Shown piece after piece: positions 33,007 through 44,228 of a stretch of 64,000 bases of DNA. How positions within the stretch are numbered: position 1 is the stretch's first letter; each line of letters opens with the position of its first letter. The position numbers were made by a program, and so were the translations under genes. The notes under the pieces were generated by a model. It saw nothing but the letters and a program-made list of their open reading frames with translations, was not told the origin of the DNA and ran no database searches. This DNA comes from Tillandsia leiboldiana (Eukaryota; Streptophyta; Magnoliopsida; Poales; Bromeliaceae), in NCBI GenBank assembly GCA_029204045.2, contig CM055063.1, forward strand, positions 28,155,721 to 28,219,720, given 5' to 3'.

Positions 33007-34324
33007 GAGCCCTCTCCCCTACTTCTTCTCCACGACAAGGAAAGAAAAGAAAAGAAAGAAAAGAGAGTGAGCAAGGAAAGAAAAGAGAAGAGGAAAAGTG
33101 AGTGAGAGAAGTTGAGGAAGGTTTGTGCAGCTTGGCTATATGCTGTTGGAGTCGAGTGGAGCCGCGCGCATCGAGCAATATACACGGTGAGTTAACAGAT
33201 TTTTGTAGTTTGGATCCTTGGATTATTTTACGGATTTAGAAGGAAATTTTGAATTGGATATTGGTTGTGATGCTTCTCTTTTGTGCTGGTTGAGCTGAGG
33301 TTGTGGATTTTACTGAGCGGAGCCGAGGTGCCACGCACGTACTGTGAGCTGGCCGTGGAGAGGACCGGAGTGCGCGCAGATTTTTCTAGAGGACTCGAGA
33401 GTTTTGTTCGAGCTGCCGGGGATTTTTCCGTGGATCGCGACAGAGTGCGCGCGCGCGGCGGGTTTTTCGTGTTTTCGACAATTTTTTGGCAGTGAATGGT
33501 GCGACTCTTCACCGACTTCAGCGTTTGCCTACGGAAAGCGTTCCAGGTGGGTTGCAACTTCTTCAAGATGTATGGAATGCCTTCTAAAGCTATTGTATGC
33601 ATGTTGATCATGAGTAGCTTATTATTTATATAGCTGGTGAATCTGATAGTTAACTAGAAAATTATAGAAAAATATTTATGAGCCCCAGGTATTTTAAGCA
33701 TTATCTAGGGTTGATATGACACTAGACTGCATGATTAGTTGGCATTAGATTGGCATCTGAACCGTTTTAAAAATCGGCGAACCGGTTTTAATGAAATTGA
33801 GACTTTAAAAATTGTTTGGAATTTTTGTGAGCTTCCAGAGGGTTTGAGTAGGTTCAGCATGCATGTATTCTCATGCCAGGGGGCCGAGTGGATTTTTAGA
33901 GCTCTGTGTGACGAGCTTCTAGTGTCAGGTGAGTTGAGATCCCTGGTGGGATTGTTCTAGATCATGGTTTGGTATTTCTGATTTAGTAGTGGAGATGGCT
34001 CTCCGATGTGGTTTTGAGAGGTTGGGCTCGGGCAGATTGAGTCGTGGAGTTTCCCGACTTAGCCATGGGATATGCATTATCAGATTGGGTCGTTGAGGGT
34101 TCTCCGAAATAGCTATGAGAGGGTTTGGCATTCCTTGCTCCAGTCGTGGAGGGTTCCCGTCAGTGATGTGTTATCTGGTATTGGGTATCCGATCTGTTTG
34201 ATCGAGGATCATAGCCTGCATGTGCCATTTATGAGACCGTTGAGACTGACTAGATACTAGAGCTCGGTGGGGTTGCTCCCCTCGTGTACGCTGCGGATGC
34301 GTGACGATGATTGAGATGGACCGA

Positions 34325-34600
34325 TTAGAACGCCCCACGCGGAGTGGGCAGGTGCGTTCGTAGTAGTCGACGGACGCCCAACGTGGCGTGGGCAGGAGCG
34401 TCCATAGTAGTCAGTAGTACGCCCCACGCGGAGTGGGCAGGTGCGTAGTACGCCCCACAGGGAGTGGGCAGGTGCGTAGTGCGCCCCACACGCAGTGGGC
34501 AGGTGCGTAGGACGCCCCACGGGGAGTGGGCAGGTGCGTCCATAGTGGTCGGTAGGACGCCCCACGTGGAGTGGGCAGGTGCGTTCCTAGACGACAGGCG
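34325..34600 (+). repeat. Expanded G-box tandem array, seven units
   Basis: Seven copies of the CGCCCCACG...GTGGGCAGG core. Three of them are shortened to about 31-32 bp by loss of the TCCATAGTAGTCAG part. The duplicate LTR at 51185-51425 has six, so one unit was gained or lost after duplication. Confidence 0.85.
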
Positions 34601-35346
34601 CTGGCTTGACTGTGCCAGTTTTGGACAGTCATTGAGATTTGGGTTTTGAGAGCACCTCGTGTGCGAGTGGTGCATAGCTTGCTCTTAGATGAGTATTCCT
34701 TTGAGCATGATACTTGAGGAATTTAGTAGTGAGGGTGTATGCATAGCAGGTTCATAGTAGAGATTTCCATGAGCATGATGTTAAGGCATATTTGTTGTAG
34801 CTCATTTTCCTGCTTTCATTTATCTATCTATCTGCATACCTATTTTTTGTGCCTCCAGTAGACTTAGTGGGCATACCGTGGATATTGGTGACGGTACCCA
34901 CTGAGATCTACCTTCTGCAGTAGATCTCACACCCGCTGCGGTGACAGGTTCCTGAGGTAGCTGTTCCGGTTGGGTTCGGGCGGAGACAGCTGATCGAGGT
35001 GAGGACGTGGCTGAGTAGTTCCTTACCCGTATTGAGAGTCAGAGGTAGATGTACCATGTATTTTATATTTCCACTTTTGTACTCGACAGTCTGAGAGATT
35101 GGTGAGGTTTTTGTTTTTATTTGACAGCTGAGAGGTGTTGTATTGAGGATCTTTATTTTATATTTACATCAGATGTTCAGTGGTTTTCTATAGCTTGTGG
35201 TTTTAGTTCTATTTCAGCTGATACATGTTTAGCTACAGATCTGACTTGCAGGGTAGACGCTTCGTCTGTGCGGCAGTTTCCGTACAGATGGCGGATCTGT
35301 TGGCGAGCCCGGGTCGCAGTTTCGACCCCGGGGCGTGACAGTTGTT

Positions 35347-35513
35347 AGCACAGTTGCGGGATCCGATGGAACGAGAGGTCTGTGTGACCCAGTGACACGT
35401 CGTGAGTACACGTCGTGGGATTGATAGCCCTATGGAACCATACAGCTGAGGGTTGTGCCCAGATAGTGTTTACAACCAGGTAGGGGCACTACGAGCGTAC
35501 AACAAGGCCCAGT
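35347..35513 (+). pseudogene. pol: E1 linker/RT fragment between two nested LTRs
   Basis: A short strip (LAQLRDPMER, then VCVTQ) continues the helix that precedes RT in gypsy elements, followed by sequence homologous to 7365-7475. It lacks the 27-bp repeat present at 7253. It ends at CCAGT, the target site of the next nested LTR, and resumes at 39850. Confidence 0.6.
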
Positions 35514-37499
35514 TGTCACGCCCCGGGGTCGAAACTGCGACCCGGGCTCGCCAACAGATCCGCCATCTGTACGGAAACTGCCGCACAGACGAAGCGTCTA
35601 CCCTACAAGTCAGATCTATAGCTAAAACCATGTATCAGAGCTTAAACTAAAAACCAAAAGCTACAGAATAAAACTGAACATCCGAAATAGTAAAATCTCC
35701 ACTAGTACACAAATCCTCAATACAGGTCTCTCGAAAGAAAAATAAAATACAGGCCTCTCCCTCTCAGTACAAAAGTGGAAACATAAGCAACCTCTGACTC
35801 TCAATACTGGTAAGGAACTAATCGGCTGCGTCCTCACCTCGATCTGCTGTCTCCGCACGAACCGAGCCGGAACAGCTGCCTCAACCTGTCACCGCAGCGG
35901 GTGTGAGATCTACTGCAGAGGGCAGACCTCAGTGGGTACCGTCCCAAAATTCACGGTATGCCCACTAAGTCTACTAGAGGCAAAACAGATAGGTATGCAG
36001 ATGGATAGGTAGGTAGACAAATAATGGTAAGCTGAAATAGAAAACTACATCTAGAAAGTCGCAAACATAAAGCTCAAAGAAAACTCTACCAATAACACGA
36101 TATGCATACACTCTCTTCTGCTAAGATGCCTCGGTATCAATGCTCAAAGGAAAGAAACCATCTATGAACATAATATGTAACCACGTGCCCATATCACCCA
36201 ATCTCAAGGACCGCCAAAAGTGGCTCAGTCCAGCCTGCGTCGGTCCTCTAGGAACGCACCTGCCCACTACCACGCATCCACAAGAGGACGGGATTTACGT
36301 GGGGCGTCCTAAACCGACCATCTCAATCTCTCACAAAGTGACCCCATGGTAACTCGGCCAGGGGTATCAAGCGACCTCTAGTATATGAACTAGGCGCATC
36401 ATCGCAGCCTCGTCAGGCTCGGTATAATCATCGCACCCGGGGCGTAGCTCGAGGGGAGCGACCCTACCGAACTCAAGTATCACATCTGTATCACTGTCTC
36501 ATAAGCGGCACATGCAGGCTATAGTCCACGATCAAACAGATCGGTATCTCAAAGCTCAGAGCACAACTCAGTTGGAAAAAGAACCTCGACTCAAATAGGA
36601 ATAGCCCAAATACTCTCACAGCTATGTCAGAGAACCCTCAACAACTCAATCTGATAATGCACGACCATGGCTGAGTCGGGAAACCTCCGCGACTCGATCT
36701 GCCAGAACCCCAAATATCCTCAGAACTACGTGGGAGGACCATCTCCACCACTAAATCAGAAACATAACCCATGATCTAGGATAAACTCATCGATCCCCAA
36801 CACGGAAGAAGAACTCACAGGACACTAGAACTCAGCACACATGCTCTAAAAATCCACTCGGCATCCCGACACGAGTAAACAAGCATCCTGAACCTATGCC
36901 ATACCTGTGGCAATCTCATAATTTAAAAACCATCTTTGAAATCATTGATTTTCCTTAAAAACGCGTTTCTCGATTTTTAAAACGGTTCAGGTGCAGTTAT
37001 GATACAAACAAAGCGTGAAACCTAGTGTCATATGATGTCAGGAGTCTACTAAAAATAATCCGGGGTTCCAATAAATTTTACAGAAAAATTTAGGCAATTA
37101 TCAGATGTAAAAACAGCGAAAACGCTTAATAAACATGATGTAATTGCATTCAATAGCATTAAAGGGCATTCCGTAAATTTTGGAGAAATTCCAACCCACC
37201 TGGAATGCTTTCCGCAGGCAATTGCTGAAGTCGGTGAAGTGCCGGAACCTCGAACGGATGAAACTCCGAAAAACGCGCCGCGCGCGCGCACACCACCGCA
37301 CACCCGGAAAAATTCCCGGGAGCTCAAATAAAATCCCTCGAGTCCACTACAAATTCCTGCGCGCATCTGGGTCACTCCATGGCCAAAACATAGTGCAAAC
37401 AGAGGCTGAACTTCACCACTATCCATCAACAGCAAGCTCACTACAAACCACAAGTCCACCATCAGCTACAGCTTCCCAAAGCACCAAGGCATACTAATA

Positions 37500-38160
37500 A
37501 TTAAAGTCCACAGCTCACATACACTTCTAACATAAATCCTCTAATACAAAGTTCCAAGCCGAATAGCAAAATAGGTAATCCTCAGCACACACAAACACAC
37601 TAATTTGCCCATTAATTCCTTCACAAAACCACCCTAAATCAAACACATATACTCTCATAAATTATTCTGTAAGCTCCATTTATACTCTCAATCAGCTCCA
37701 ATTGCACACAATTAAATAAGTCCACATATACGCACTCCCTTAATTCCACCCTTACACACTACTATTGTGCATAATTTAATTCCATTATAAAATCAGCACA
37801 CTAAGGTACATGCCCACACAAACACAATTCACTTAAGTCCACACAACTCCAGCAATAAATTACACTTACAGTACACCCCAACTCATCCCAAATTGCTCAC
37901 AAAGCAAAATCACAAAACCCATTCACACCTTGTAGCTGCCACAACACACACATAAACACTGCCATACACACAGCACCACCACTATTCCCAAAACCCAACA
38001 GCACTCTGCAACTCCCCTGTACACACACACAAAAGAGTTCACATACACACAATTTTTTCTCTGTACCTATAAAAACTCAACTCACCACACCTCTCACAGC
38101 ACCCCTAAAATGAAAGCTCACCACCACAAATCATTAATTCCACCCACACTCTACAGCACA
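37500..38160. other. AT/AC-rich stretch private to one LTR
   Basis: A CACA-rich, AT-rich segment without coding potential or similarity to the other LTR copies here. It may be an old insertion inside the LTR or a subfamily-specific part. No target duplication was recognised. Confidence 0.4.
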
Positions 38161-38870
38161 AGCTCATGCAAACACGCCCCATCGGCTCCGCGCGGCGAAA
38201 GAAACCCAAGAAGAAACAACCAAGCGGTGGCAGACCAAACTGCACTGCAAGATGCAAAGAAAAAGGGCGAAAACATCCATTAGCTCGGCCACAACGAAGA
38301 ACGTCGCGAAACTGGGCAAATCAGCCCTCGGCCGACGAAAACGCCGCGCTCGACGCGCGAAAAACAGCAAGCGCACACCGCTGCAGCGCGTCGCCAAGCT
38401 GCGGCCTGTGCGGCTTCAGCAAGCATGCCGCGCGGCGCTGGGCCCCTCGCGCGGCGCTGGCCCCTGCCGCACAGCGTAGGGGCTCAGCCGCGCGGCGCTA
38501 GCCCTTGCCGCGCGGCGCTCCGCAGCGCTGCGCGCGAGGGTAGCCGCGCTGCGCGGCACACAAAGCCGCTCGCGGCCCGCGCACGGCCTGTGCCGCGCGT
38601 GCCCGCCAAGGCTGCGCGGGGCCCGCGGTGCCGCGCACGGCCTGTGCCGCGCGTGCACCGCCCCCATGGCGCGGTGCCCTGGCGTGCCCGCACAGGCTCC
38701 GCGGCGCCCAGGGCGCGCGCCCTCCGCAGGCTGCGCAGTGCTTTGCTGCGCGCCTGCGGCAGCATGGGCCTGCTGCGCGCGGCGCTCATGCGCGCCCGCG
38801 CAGCGGTTCGCCGCAGCCGCGCGCCGCCTTTGCGCGCGCGCGGCTCACCTCGCTGCCAACACCGCTCGGA
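38160..38870 (-). repeat. CpG-dense block in LTR U3
   Basis: About 700 bases of very high GC with many CGCG steps and recurrent GCCGCGCGGC palindromes (for example near 38428, 38489 and 38512). Shorter CGCGC patches at the same relative place occur at 14390-14500, 24440-24530, 32765-32815 and 49630-49680, so this is an expansion of a family feature. Long open frames on both strands here reflect base composition. Confidence 0.7.
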
Positions 38871-39849
38871 CAAACAATCCGCAGCAACCTCTCCAATAAA
38901 AAGAAAACTAAAACCCATCTAGCTCCAAAAACTATACACAAAAAAAAAAACACCAACCCTGCCTGTGTCCGTCGTGCGCGCACGTGCTCCGCTCGCTCCA
39001 CTTGGCTTCACGCAGGGGACACCACCACTCTCCACCCACACTCATATCCTCTCTTTTCCATGTTCCTTCATCCTCTTCTTTTCTTTTTCTCCCTCTTTCA
39101 CTCTTTCTCTCACACTCTGTTTCTCTTGGTTTCCTCTGTTATGCAGGGAGAAAAGATGGTGAGGTGGCGGCTACTTAATTAGCGACGGCTAATTAAGGTG
39201 GTGGCCAGGGGGGGTGCATGACAGCGAAACAAGCAATAAACAAATAAAAACCAATTAATCCTCCACTCAAAAATATCTCAGGTCCAAACCTCATACTCAC
39301 TTCTTTCATTCCAACCCACAGACCAAGCCATTAATTAACTTAAATTAATTAAATAATCCTTCAAAAGCCCCCGTTAAATCACTTTTTATCCTCGGGGCCG
39401 CCGCACGGGTCCGAAACCTTCCGAACTCCGCTGTAAACTGAAAATACATATGTTCACATCTTTTTCTCCTCAAAAAGCTCAACCGTGAAGTCGGTGTGCT
39501 CAAACCAAAAACCGACTCCAAAACTGTTAGTTCCAACTCACTTTTCGCCTTCGGGTTCTCCGTGTCAGTCCGGAATCTCCCGAACCCCGCTGTAATCATA
39601 AAATACACCTGTTCCAAGTGTTACCAATATTTCTGCACTCCACTATGAAGTCGAAGCTTCCCCGAAACCGGTCCTCTAACGACGGGCAAAGCCCGGAAAA
39701 CCCCGAATCGACCTGGGGCTTCCGCGTTGATCCGAATCAGCCCGAACTCATCTGCAAACACATATGGAACACGCTCGAGGCAATTTCTCCGCACCATGCC
39801 ATCTTGCGAGGTTGGTGCGCTATCCGAAATCCCGGTATTCTACACCAGT

Positions 39850-41061
39850 AGATTGACTAAGGCCCTACGGCCTTTTGGATTTGAGGAATCGTGTGTTCCG
39901 GCGGTACTTGGACCGGGTTGTTGTGCCGGCGTGAGATTGAGCTCTACACCGAGTTGTGGTACTAATGGTTGAGTTGATTTATACAGGGCCGGTTGAATTG
40001 ATTATATTCGGATTGGTTTACGAGGTGACTTAGAGCATGAGGATCACTTGAGGATAGAGCTGCAACTTCTATAAGAAGAAGTTGTTGCCAAGCTGTGAGA
40101 GTTTGCACTTGGACCTCGGAAGATTTTGTGGTTAGGCCATGTGATTACAGCTGTAAAAGTGACAGAGGACCCAACAAAGAGTGATACCGTTTGGGTTGGG
40201 CCTAGACCTATGTTAGTGACAGAGGTCAGAAGCTCTTGGACTATGCAAGGCCTGTGTAGCTTGGAAGAGGCAAAGCTGAGGAGGATACCAGCATTGATAC
40301 AGATATTGCCGGTGATAGAGAGGTCATGGAATTATCCAGAGATCCATGAGCCAGAAGTACATGGTTACTCAGGAGGACTTTGATTGTGGCAACGCCGGCG
40401 GACAGAGTTATTGGAGCTGTAGGATTGCTATCCTATAGTATTATCCCGGCATGGACATTATGGTCAGTATGCCTTGGTTAGGCGAGCAGTGCAACCTTGG
40501 AATGAGGTGTTCGATCAGTAGTGGCCACTTTTGGAACTTGGAATTGAGAGCTAGGGGTTGAGCGTGGGTTCCAGTGTCGAACTCCTTCCCCTGTGGATGG
40601 ATGTGAGTGATGTTTTTGTGGTACTTGAGCATTTTAGTTGTAAGGAGCAACGGAGGTTTTATGACAATGGTAGGCGTAGAGTTTTGATATTGGCAACCAT
40701 GATTTTTGAGACCACTATCCGCTGGGATAGGTAGATTCGAGTTTACGCGGGGACTTTGGTCCGCGAGTGTATATCTGGCTAGAAGATGTATATGTGATCA
40801 CCTGCATGATTTGGATTTCACTCCTTTGGACTTAGTCGAGGTTTTGGGTTATCAGGAGCTGCCGATGCAAATTCTTGCTGGTGAGACAGAAGGACTATGC
40901 AGTCGGGTTATACCTTGAGGGAAGGTTCAGTGGAACCATCGTGATGAGTGAGATCGACTATTAGAGGGACGGTGGATGAGTTGAGCACTTCCTGTCCCCA
41001 TTTGATTGAGACACCCTCCTGAGTTATGGATTTATTTTGGTTTTGAGGACGAAACCCTTTT
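39850..41061 (+). pseudogene. pol: E1 pol 3' part: RT thumb, RNase H end, chromodomain
   Basis: Strips in order: PFGFEE-type RT entry (about 39868-39890); EHEDHLRIELQLL then EFALGPRKILWLGHVIT and PTKSD, the RT thumb (about 40037-40185); a piece matching the end of RNase H (YALVRRAVQPWNE, about 40468-40510); an integrase C-terminal/GPY-region trace (EQRRFYDNGRRRV, about 40645-40690); a chromodomain-like tail (LDFTPLDLVEVLGYQELP then MQILAGE, about 40809-40890); and EDETLLRSGE near the end. The integrase zinc finger and D,D-35-E core are missing. The minus element has the same gap, so the deletion is a family trait. Confidence 0.72.
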
Positions 41062-41074
41062 AAGGAGTGGAGAG
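41062..41074 (+). promoter_or_regulatory. Polypurine tract of E1
   Basis: AAGGAGTGGAGAG immediately precedes the LTR terminus TGTATAGTACC. It identifies 41075-44207 as the 3' LTR of E1. Confidence 0.75.
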
Positions 41075-41733
41075 TGTATAGTACCGGGACTTCGTTTAGC
41101 GCGCCAACCTCGCGAGATGGCGTGGTGCGGAGAGATCGCCTTGGGCGCGTTCCATCTGGGTTTACAGATGAGATCTAATTGTTCCGGATCGACGCGGAAT
41201 CCTTTGGGAAGAAAAGTGTGTTAGTAGCGTCGAACTTGGAAGTCCAGTTTGAATCGGTGATTTCGGGGCATTGTATACTTGTAGAGTATTGGATTGGTTA
41301 GTGAACCGACTCCGCGGTTGTGCGCAGAAAATGGGGAAGTGTTAGAACACGTGTATTTTCAGCTTACAGCGGAGTTTGGGTTGACTCAGACTGAGGCAGG
41401 GGCCCCGAAGACAAAAAGTGAGTTGGAGTTGGCAATTAAAGGAATTAGATAATTCATTGTAACCCGCTTTTGAATTGAGAAAAGGAACGGGAAAAGAAAA
41501 TGAGTAAAGAATACAAGTGAGGTTTTCTTGTGAGTACGCCGGATTGTTGGATTGAGCACACCGACTCCATGGTTGAGCTTTCTGAGTGGGAAAAGCTTTG
41601 GTCAGGTGTACCTTGTGTTTACAGTGGAGTTCGCGAGATTTCAGGGTGATGCGGAAGCACCCGGGGCATTAAGTGAGTTGTCGGCTTGGATTTGGAAGCT
41701 GCAGATTTCGGATTTCAGATTCTGGGTGCTTCA

Positions 41734-41844
41734 ATTCCGGAACTGGGGCTTGAGTTCCAGAACTGAGCATTGTGTTCCGGAACTCAAGCCTTGGTTCCGG
41801 AACCAATGCATTTAGTTCCGGTACCCCATTATGGGTACCGGTAC
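41734..41844 (+). repeat. 20-bp-phased palindrome array, six units
   Basis: Units start at 41734, 41754 (one base changed), 41774 and 41794, then 41814 (hybrid GTTCCGGTAC) and 41835 (GTACCGGTAC). Steps are 20, 20, 20, 20 and 21. Confidence 0.92.
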
Positions 41845-41927
41845 TTAGGGTCTCAGGGAGCTTAATTAAGCTGGAGTCAGATATTTTTGGTGAGGGGCAA
41901 GGTGGTCATTTCACATTCCTTTATGTT

Positions 41928-41934
41928 TATATAG
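41928..41934 (+). promoter_or_regulatory. TATA box of shared LTR-A
   Basis: TATATAG in TTTATATAGGAGCC, about 85 bp after the palindrome array. Confidence 0.7.
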
Positions 41935-44215
41935 GAGCCCTCTCCCCTGCTTCTTCTCCACGACAGAGAAAGAAAGAAAGAAAGAAAGAAAAGAGAGTGA
42001 GCAAGGAAAAGAAAAGAGAAGAAGAAAAGAAAGTGAGATAGGTCGAGTTGGAAGGATTGTGTAGCTTGGTTATCTGCTGTTTGTTGTCAAGTGGAGCCGC
42101 GCGCATCGAGCAATTTACAAGGTGAGTTATCAGATTTTGTAGTTGGATCCTTGGATTTAATTATGGTTTTAGAATGAGATTTTGAATGGGAATTGGTTGT
42201 TTCTTGCTCTTCTCCTTTTTGCACTTGTGCTGAGAGCTCGGGCTTTTACTGCGGGGAGCCGTGCATGCTTGCGCGTGTGCTGTGAGAGGGCAGCGAGGGC
42301 CGGAGTGCGCGCAGATTTCGTTAGTGGACTCGAGAGGATTGTTCGAGCATCCGTGGATATTTTCCGAGGATCACGACAGTGCGTGCGCGCGCAGCGCGTT
42401 TTTCGGGCGTTCCGGCAGACTTTGACAGTGAGCGGTGCGGCGCTTCACCGACTTCGGCGTTTGCCTGCGGAATGCATTTGAGGTGGGTTGGAATTTCTTC
42501 AAGATGTATGGAATGCCTTCGAAAGCTATTGTATGCATGTTGATCATGTTTAGCTTAATATTTATATAGCTGGTAAATCTGATAACTGCCTAGGAAACTA
42601 TAGGAAGACCATTATGAGCCCCAGGTATTTTTAGCATGATCTAGGGATTATTTGACAGTAGACTGTATGGTTAGTTGGCATTAGATTGGCATCTGATCCG
42701 TTTTAAAAATCGGCGGACCAGTTTTATGGAAAACTGAGTCTTAAAAATAGTTTGGAATTATTGTGAGCTTCCAGAGAGTTTGAGTAGGTTCAGGATGCAT
42801 ATGTTCTCGTGCCGGGGGGCCGAGTAGATTTTTAGAGCTCTGTGGGATGAGTTTCTAGTGTCAGGTGAGTTGAGATCCCTGGTGGAATTATTCTAGATCA
42901 CGGGTTGGTATATTCTGATTTGGTAGTGGAGATGGTTCTCCGTCTTGATTTTGAGAGGTTGGGCTCTGGCAGATTGAGTCGTGGAAGTTTTCCTACTTAG
43001 CCATGGGATGTGCATTATCAGATTGAGTCGTCGAGGGTTCTCCGACATCGCTATGAGAGGGTTTGGCATTCCCAGATCCAGTCGTGGAGGGTTCCCGACT
43101 GTGTTGTGCTATCTGGGTTTTGGGTATCCGATCTGTTTGATCGTAGATCATAGCCTGCATGTGGCATTTATGAGACAGTTGAGACTGACTTGATACTAGA
43201 GCTCGGCGGGGGCGCTCCCCTGCAGTACGCTCCGGATGCGTGATGATGATTGAGATAGACAGACTAGGACGCCCCACGGGGGTGGGCAGGAGCGTTCTTA
43301 GTAGTCAGTAGGACGGCCCACGGGGGTGGGCAGGTGCGTTTCTAGTAGTCAGCGTAGGACGCCCCACGAGGAGTGGGCAGGTGCGTTCATAGTAGTCAGT
43401 AGGACGCCCTACGTGGAGTGGGCAGGCGCGTTCCTAGACGACATGCGCGGGCTTGACTGAGCCAGTTTTGGGCCGTTCCTAGACGACATGTGATTTGGGA
43501 TTTGAGAGCACCTCGTGTGCGAGTGGTGCATAGCTTGCTCTTAGATGAGTTTTCCTTTGAGCATGATACTTGAGGCATTTAGTAGTGAGGGCGTATGCAT
43601 AGCAGGATCATAGTAGAGATTTCCTTGAGCATGTTGTTTTGGCATATAGTGTATAGCTCATTTCCTGCTTTCATTTATATATCTATCTGCATACCTATCT
43701 TTTGTGCCTCCAGTAGACTTAGTGGGCATACCATGGATATTGGTGACGGTACCCACTGGGATCTACCTTCTGCAGTAGATCTCACACCCGCTGCGGAGAC
43801 AGGTTCCTGAGGTAGCTGTTCCGGTTTGGTTCGCGCGGAGACAGCTGATCGAGGTGAGGACGTGGCTGAGTAGTTCCTTACCAGTATTGAGAGTCAGTGG
43901 TAGATGTACCCTGTATTGTTTTTATGTTTCCACTTTTGTACTGGACAGTCTGAGAGATTGGTGAGGCTTGTATCTTTTCACTTGAGAGACTGTGTATTTT
44001 GAGGATTTGTGTATTAGTGGAGATTACATTATATCAGATGTTCAATGGATTTCTATAGCTTTGGTTTTAGTATTATTTTAGCTCTGATACATGTTTTAGC
44101 TATAGATCTGACTTGCAGGGTAGACGCTTCGTCTGTGCGGCAGTTTCCGTACAGATGGCGGATCTGTTGGCGAGCCCTGGTCGCAATTTCGACCCCGGGG
44201 CGTGACTGATTAGGG

Positions 44216-44228
44216 TGGTATCACAGCC
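44216..44228 (+). promoter_or_regulatory. Primer binding site of E2, one mismatch
   Basis: TGGTATCACAGCC, the initiator tRNA-Met site with one G-to-C change relative to E1. It lies eight bases after the LTR end. Confidence 0.9.

Larger units (their letters stand above)
31785..35340 (+). repeat. Solo LTR-A (3556 bp) in E1 protease-RT linker
   Basis: TGTAGAGTACCGGG starts at 31785 and GGGGCGTGACA ends at 35340. GCTGTT precedes it; GTTGTT follows (one change; the duplicate copy at 52174 still reads GCTGTT). It is longer than the gag solo LTR because of additional U3 sequence: a TTAA repeat (32273-32292), CACCATG repeats (about 32405-32425) and a CGCGC patch (32765-32815). TATA is at 33000, donor-like G|GTGAGTT at 33186-33187, and there are seven G-box units. 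Confidence 0.92.
35514..39844 (-). repeat. Solo LTR-A, minus, 4331 bp, TSD CCAGT
   Basis: TGTCACGCCCCGG starts at 35514 and the opposite terminus TTCTACA ends at 39844. CCAGT flanks both sides (35509-35513 and 39845-39849), and the RT homology joins cleanly (compare 7475-7495). It is the longest and most diverged A copy: one or two G-box units only, no GTTCCGGAAC/GTACCGGTAC array that I can find, an AC-rich stretch (37500-38160) with no match in the other copies, and a large CG-rich block (38160-38870). The U3 end (39340-39844) matches other copies. Confidence 0.92.
41075..44207 (+). repeat. LTR-A shared by E1 (3' LTR) and E2 (5' LTR)
   Basis: This 3133-bp LTR has a polypurine tract on its left and a primer binding site on its right, so it is at once the 3' LTR of one element and the 5' LTR of the next. 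Its parts are complete: two U3 units, a six-unit palindrome array (41734-41844), TATA (41928), GA-rich leader, donor-like G|GTGAGTT (42121-42122), four G-box units (about 43265-43442), hairpin (about 43766) and candidate intron (43854-44118). It closely matches 24706-26828 and 52268-53564. Confidence 0.9.

Noticed and set aside
34325..34600. G-box repeat as centromeric or other satellite
   Set aside because: Units are few and confined to one position in every LTR-A; no long array exists in the window.
38166..39182. Several overlapping open frames of 100-184 codons in the GC-rich block
   Set aside because: They occur on both strands and in several frames, with Arg/Ala/Pro-rich composition expected from few AT-rich stop codons, and match no domain.
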